Origin: Bacteroidales bacterium UBA5507
GTDB taxonomy: Bacteria; Bacteroidota; Bacteroidia; Bacteroidales; Lentimicrobiaceae
Length of the DNA stretch: 64,000 nt
Direction of reading: 5' to 3'
Assembly: GCA_002426195.1 (NCBI GenBank)
Contig: DIOT01000056.1
Span: 28,453 to 92,452, forward strand
Shown in pieces: positions 60,882-64,000 of the stretch. A model generated the notes under the pieces. It was given only the letters and a program-made list of their open reading frames with translations. It did not search any database and was not told the origin of the DNA. Numbering within the stretch: the stretch's first letter is position 1; each line of letters starts with the position of its first letter. Position numbers and translations under genes: made by a program.

Positions 60882-61361
60882 ATGTATAGAATAGGACATG
60901 GATTTGATGTGCATAAACTGGTTGAAGGAAGAAGGTTTATGCTTGGAGGAGTGAATATTCCCTGGCATAGGGGAGCATTTGGCCACTCTGATGCCGATGC
61001 TTTATTACATGCAATCTGTGATGCTCTGTTGGGCGCTGCTTCAATGGGTGATATTGGCCGGCATTTTCCCGACAATGACAATAAATATAAGGATATCAAT
61101 AGTTCCGAATTGTTACATCAGGTATCAGGAATGGTAAAAGCACAAGGTTATGAGGTGGGGAACATAGATTGCACGGTTGCTCTTCAAGAACCCAAAATCG
61201 CAGGTTACATCCCTGAAATGCAAAAAATAATTGCCCGAATATTGGGAAAAGCAGAGGAAGATATTAGCATAAAAGCTACCACAACTGAGCATTTAGGTTT
61301 TACAGGCCGGGGTGAAGGAATCGCTGTTTGGGCTGTTGCTTTGTTATATGATGGGAAATAG
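60882..61361 (+). CDS. ispF: 2-C-methyl-D-erythritol 2,4-cyclodiphosphate synthase
   Basis: MEP-pathway enzyme (159 aa) that makes the cyclic diphosphate from CDP-methylerythritol phosphate, a step of isoprenoid synthesis. The metal site shows GHGFDVH (Asp9, His11), with GHSDADALLHAICDALLGAA and the Asp-Ile-Gly block ASMGDIGRHFPDND. ATTTEHLGFTGRGEGIAVWA forms the CDP-binding end. Length and motifs are fully standard. The 6-nt gap to lplA and 21 nt to the FemAB-like gene imply co-transcription. Confidence 0.96.
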   Translation: MYRIGHGFDVHKLVEGRRFMLGGVNIPWHRGAFGHSDADALLHAICDALLGAASMGDIGRHFPDNDNKYKDINSSELLHQVSGMVKAQGYEVGNIDCTVALQEPKIAGYIPEMQKIIARILGKAEEDISIKATTTEHLGFTGRGEGIAVWAVALLYDGK

Positions 61362-61382
61362 TTCATTACTTAAAGTGTCAAA

Positions 61383-62348
61383 ATGAGTATAAGGTACGTG
61401 GCAAATGAGTTTATTAACAAAACAAAGTGGGACCAATGCATAAGACAAGCGGTTAATGGAAGGGTATATGCTTATTCGTGGTACCTCGACATAATGTCGG
61501 ATAATTGGGATGCACTGATAATAGGGGAGGATACATACGAGACAGTATTCCCGTTAACCTTCAGGAAAAAAATGGGGATACATTATCTTCATCAACCTTT
61601 TTTCACTCAGCAATTGGGCATTTTTTCTGTGAATAAGATTACACCGGAGTTAATTGATGACTTTCTGAATGCAATTCCTACAAAGTTCGTATTCGCAGAA
61701 ATTAACCTCAACACTCTTAATAAGCCTGACCCGGAAAAGTGGAATGTGATTAATAACGCAAATTACGAACTGGATCTGATAGAGCCTTTTGACTCGTTAT
61801 ACAAGGGCTTCTCAACAAATATTAAGAGAAATGTTGTTAAAGCGGAACAAAAGCTAATAAGAGTTTCTGATACAGTCAATCCGGAAGAGACAATAAAACT
61901 TTTCAGGGAAAACCGTGGTGCTTCATTACAAAAACTAAAAGATAACGATTACAAAAGACTGACTCAGCTAATTTATCATGGCATCCACAAGCAGATAGCG
62001 TTCAGTTATGGAGCATATACCAATACAAATACTCTTTGCGCAGGAATGATTATTTTTATAAGTCACTTCAAAGCTACTTTTCTCTTTTCGGCAACTAATG
62101 ACGAAGCCAGAGAAAGTGGGGCTATGTCCATGCTTATTAGCCAGTTTGTTTTTTCAGCAGCCGGTAATCATCTCACTCTTGATTTTGAAGGATCAAACAA
62201 TCCGCAGCTTGCCCGGTTTTATAAAAGTTTTGGAGCACAAAGGATAGAATACCCTTCAGTAACGATCAATAAATTTCCTTTCCCTCTTAAACAGGCATTT
62301 AAGTTTTATAAATCCATAAAGACAGGGAAAGAAAGCAAAGAAGCTTAA
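61383..62348 (+). CDS. FemAB/GNAT-like acyltransferase
   Basis: Soluble protein (321 aa). Residues about 110-300 resemble the FemAB/GNAT fold: FDSLYKGFSTNIKRNVVKAEQK, KLFRENRGASLQKLKDND, and SATNDEARESGAMSMLISQFVF followed by LDFEGSNNPQLARFYKSFGAQ. In FemAB-type enzymes, aminoacyl-tRNA is used to add amino acids to peptidoglycan peptides; GNAT relatives use acyl-CoA. Which applies is not clear from sequence. It is the third gene of the lplA-ispF cluster. The last residues are basic (FYKSIKTGKESKEA). Confidence 0.78.
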   Translation: MSIRYVANEFINKTKWDQCIRQAVNGRVYAYSWYLDIMSDNWDALIIGEDTYETVFPLTFRKKMGIHYLHQPFFTQQLGIFSVNKITPELIDDFLNAIPTKFVFAEINLNTLNKPDPEKWNVINNANYELDLIEPFDSLYKGFSTNIKRNVVKAEQKLIRVSDTVNPEETIKLFRENRGASLQKLKDNDYKRLTQLIYHGIHKQIAFSYGAYTNTNTLCAGMIIFISHFKATFLFSATNDEARESGAMSMLISQFVFSAAGNHLTLDFEGSNNPQLARFYKSFGAQRIEYPSVTINKFPFPLKQAFKFYKSIKTGKESKEA

Positions 62349-62351
62349 ATT

Positions 62352-63092
62352 ATGTTCAAATCCTCAAATACATATCTGAATCCACAGCTGAACATCTCGG
62401 ATATAGTACTGGAAAATCCAAGAATGTTTTTAATGTTGGAACACTTCAATATTAATGTTCCTCTGGATGAAAAAACCGTATACGAAATCTGTACAGAAAA
62501 TAATATAGATGCAGAACTGTTTTTAACCATCGCAAACTTATACAGGGATGTGACATTCACACCTGTAGTTCAGTTTAATTATGATAAGGTGCTTTCAATT
62601 ATCAGCTTCTTAAAAAAGAGCCATCACTATTATATTTCTGAAATTTATCCTGAAATAAGTGAGATCATAAAGCAGATGTATGCGGTAAACAGGAATGAGG
62701 AAATCTCTCTGGTTGAAAAATTCTTTAATGACTATTTTGATGAAGTGGTTGAGCATCTCGAATATGAGGATAAGGTGGCTTTCCCGTATATGATGAGATT
62801 GTTCGAACAAATTGAGAATCATAACCCTTATAAGCAAGCTTCTGCCTATTCGGTAAATGATTATAAAGATCATCATAACGATATAGAAGAAAAGCTGGCT
62901 GATTTAAAAAATCTGCTAATTAAGTATTTGCCCCGTGGAAATGACCAAAAAGCGAGGAGAAAATTGTACCTTAGTCTGCATGAGCTTGAGCATGACCTCA
63001 CGATACATGCTATTATCGAAGAAGTGGTTCTGATACCATTGGTAGCGAACATGGAAAACCAATTAAGGAAGATAAGTGAACAAGCCAATTGA
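62352..63092 (+). CDS. Hemerythrin-domain protein (RIC/ScdA-like)
   Basis: The protein (246 aa) has an N-terminal DUF542-like part (about 12-65, ISDIVLENPRMFLMLEHFNINVP) without the Cys-Cys found in ScdA/YtfE, and a hemerythrin domain after it. Candidate di-iron ligands: the KSHHYYISEIYP pair (about 91-94), EHLEYED, KDHHNDIEE, and LHELEHDLTIHAIIEE, which gives the HxxxE/HxxxxE series. Family members (RIC) repair iron-sulfur clusters after nitric oxide or oxidative stress. It overlaps the LuxR-type gene by 17 nt (63076-63092), so the regulator and this protein are translated together. Confidence 0.86.
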   Translation: MFKSSNTYLNPQLNISDIVLENPRMFLMLEHFNINVPLDEKTVYEICTENNIDAELFLTIANLYRDVTFTPVVQFNYDKVLSIISFLKKSHHYYISEIYPEISEIIKQMYAVNRNEEISLVEKFFNDYFDEVVEHLEYEDKVAFPYMMRLFEQIENHNPYKQASAYSVNDYKDHHNDIEEKLADLKNLLIKYLPRGNDQKARRKLYLSLHELEHDLTIHAIIEEVVLIPLVANMENQLRKISEQAN

Positions 63093-63672
63093 CATAATCG
63101 TTACTGAAACATCAACGCTAATATTTGAAGGTTTGTCGGCAATTATCAATAATTCAGGCATTCCATCACGTATCATCAGAGCCATAACTATTGATGAAAC
63201 AGTAAAGTATATGTTTACCAATATGCCTTACACAATTATCTGCAGCCCTTCGCTTATCCAAAACCGACAGAAGCAATTTTCTGAAATTAAAAACGAGTAT
63301 CCTAACTCAAAATGGATAGCTTTAATATATAACTGGTTCGATCCTGATTTGACCAGTCAGTTTGATGCAGCAATTAACTTAACTGATTCGCCCGAAAAGA
63401 TCATTTCTATTATTAATCAGGTGTCAATTTCCGGTGCCAACTATGATGCCGGTGTAAAAGGTGATATTTTAAGTGACAGAGAGATCGATGTTCTGAAACT
63501 TCTGGCTGCGGGCCTCTCAAATAAGGAAATAGGCGACAAGTTGAGTATAAGTGCCAATACTGTTATAACCCATCGGAAAAATATTACACAAAAAACGGGC
63601 ATTAAATCAGCCCAGGGCCTTACAATATATGCAGTAGTAAAAAAGCTGATAAGATTGGAGAATTTGCATTAA
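63076..63672 (+). CDS. LuxR-type regulator with degenerate receiver domain
   Basis: NarL/LuxR-like protein (198 aa) starting at a GTG. The first ATG in frame is 45 codons later, and the N-terminal beta-strand PIDIIVTETSTLIFEGL fits a receiver fold, so GTG is preferred. The phospho-acceptor position, normally Asp in strand 3, is Ser/Cys here (YTIICSPSLI), and the acidic pair of strand 1 is also reduced, so it should not accept phosphate. The C-terminal HTH is intact: LSDREIDVLKLLAAGLSNKEIG (about 135-156) and NTVITHRKNI (about 164-173). It shares 17 nt with the hemerythrin gene, pointing to redox- or NO-linked control (inference). Confidence 0.85.
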   Translation: MNKPIDIIVTETSTLIFEGLSAIINNSGIPSRIIRAITIDETVKYMFTNMPYTIICSPSLIQNRQKQFSEIKNEYPNSKWIALIYNWFDPDLTSQFDAAINLTDSPEKIISIINQVSISGANYDAGVKGDILSDREIDVLKLLAAGLSNKEIGDKLSISANTVITHRKNITQKTGIKSAQGLTIYAVVKKLIRLENLH

Positions 63673-63726
63673 CTAAGATAACCATATTTGATGACTTAAT
63701 AGCTCAAATATCATTTAAAATAGGTA

Positions 63727-63757
63727 TTTCACGTTCAAGTTAACACCGATAATTTTG
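63727..63757 (+). promoter_or_regulatory. Promoter of the carbohydrate porin gene
   Basis: TTTC (63727-63730, one mismatch to TTTG), 19 bp, then TAATTTTG (63750-63757), exact -7 element. The expected start near 63763 is 22 nt before the ATG. Confidence 0.55.
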
Positions 63758-63784
63758 AAGCTGTAAAAATTAATAATAATTGGC

Positions 63785-64000
63785 ATGTTCAAATCTACCA
63801 TAGTCACATTAATTCTTCTGATTTCGGTGAATTTCTTAAGCGCGCAAGATAGTATTTTTCACAGAAAGCCATTCGATTTTGAGGCTTCATATACAGGTGA
63901 GAATTTCAACAACCTGACTGGTGGAATTAAGAGAGGTTCCAGCTATTTGGGTATGGTTAATGTATCATTTGGATTTGATACAGAAAAAGCACGCTTTTGG
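63785..64000 (+). CDS. Carbohydrate porin (OprB-like), 5' part only
   Basis: The ATG at 63785 opens a frame that stays open to the window end (72 codons). A signal peptide (about 1-21, VNFLSAQD) is followed by FDFEASYTGENFNNLTGGIKRG and SSYLGMVNVSFGFDTEKA, the start of an OprB-type outer-membrane barrel that takes up sugars. The remaining barrel lies beyond the window. It has its own promoter (63727-63757). Confidence 0.75.
   Translation, partial: MFKSTIVTLILLISVNFLSAQDSIFHRKPFDFEASYTGENFNNLTGGIKRGSSYLGMVNVSFGFDTEKARFW

Noticed and set aside
1..64000. tRNA, rRNA, CRISPR, IS or prophage signals
   Set aside because: No cloverleaf, repeat-spacer array, transposase or integrase was seen on either strand; small elements could still be missed by eye.

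Overview
The window is low-GC chromosomal DNA (roughly 37 % GC by eye) from a member of the Bacteroidota. Three things point there: type IX secretion parts (PorV, and C-terminal sorting domains on a tyrosinase and a BNR-repeat protein); promoters of the Bacteroidota form (TTTG about 20 bp before TAnnTTTG) and no sigma70-like -35/-10 pairs that I could see; and typical families such as UpxY-like NusG, membrane FlaA1-type dehydratases, RemB/Wzi-like barrels and CapA/PaaK-like capsule genes. I cannot place it below phylum; a free-living, aerobic or microaerobic, surface-colonising lifestyle is an inference. No tRNA, rRNA, IS element, phage or CRISPR array was seen.

Layout. (1) 1-1686: 5' part of a secreted beta-helix/cadherin-like protein. 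(2) 2090-17472, minus strand: a 13-gene exopolysaccharide operon read right to left (Wzy-like polymerase, GT2, GT4, polysaccharide deacetylase, asparagine-synthetase-like enzyme, GT, PaaK-like ligase, CapA-like, Alg14/Alg13-like pair, initiating sugar transferase, Wza-like export lipoprotein, Wzc-like tyrosine kinase), ending in an intrinsic terminator at 1918-1967. It has no flippase; a Wzx-like gene stands alone at 50332. (3) 17664-23909: amino-acid semialdehyde metabolism (ALDH7-type dehydrogenase, PruA), an orphan ModE/WtpA pair, an SDR and two small genes. (4) 23951-33268: a sugar aminotransferase and three related PAS sensor kinases, interleaved with a TPR protein, an OsmC peroxidase, an unknown protein, an HTH regulator and type II pantothenate kinase. 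(5) 33336-39682: a His-rich lipoprotein, a barrel, a membrane protein with a UpxY/NusG-like factor, a deacetylase-like protein, a MacB-like permease and uracil phosphoribosyltransferase. (6) 39715-47847: a second polysaccharide region with a RemB/Wzi-like barrel, two paralogous FlaA1/PglF-type dehydratases flanking a membrane protein, and a LegB-like dehydratase behind a repeat-rich promoter. (7) 47867-59630: cell-surface and secretion genes (BNR T9SS cargo, Wzx, M23 peptidase, PorV, T9SS tyrosinase, two CBM/FN3 surface proteins). (8) 59892-64000: lipoate ligase, IspF, FemAB/GNAT-like protein, a RIC-like hemerythrin with a LuxR-type partner, and the start of a carbohydrate porin.

How it fits together: the EPS operon, the FlaA1-type dehydratases, the aminotransferase, LegB, Wzx and the RemB/Wzi-like barrel could jointly make and export a polysaccharide carrying amino- or deoxy-sugars with amino-acid or amide decorations. 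T9SS cargo would form the protein part of the cell surface. The most unusual items are the Cys-less asparagine-synthetase-like enzyme inside a CapA/PaaK operon, a T9SS-targeted tyrosinase next to porV, a perfect palindrome over the coaW promoter beside an HTH gene, a 21-bp-period direct repeat plus inverted repeat upstream of the LegB-like gene, and a hemerythrin/LuxR pair whose receiver lacks the phospho-acceptor Asp. All calls are by eye; no database or folding program was used.
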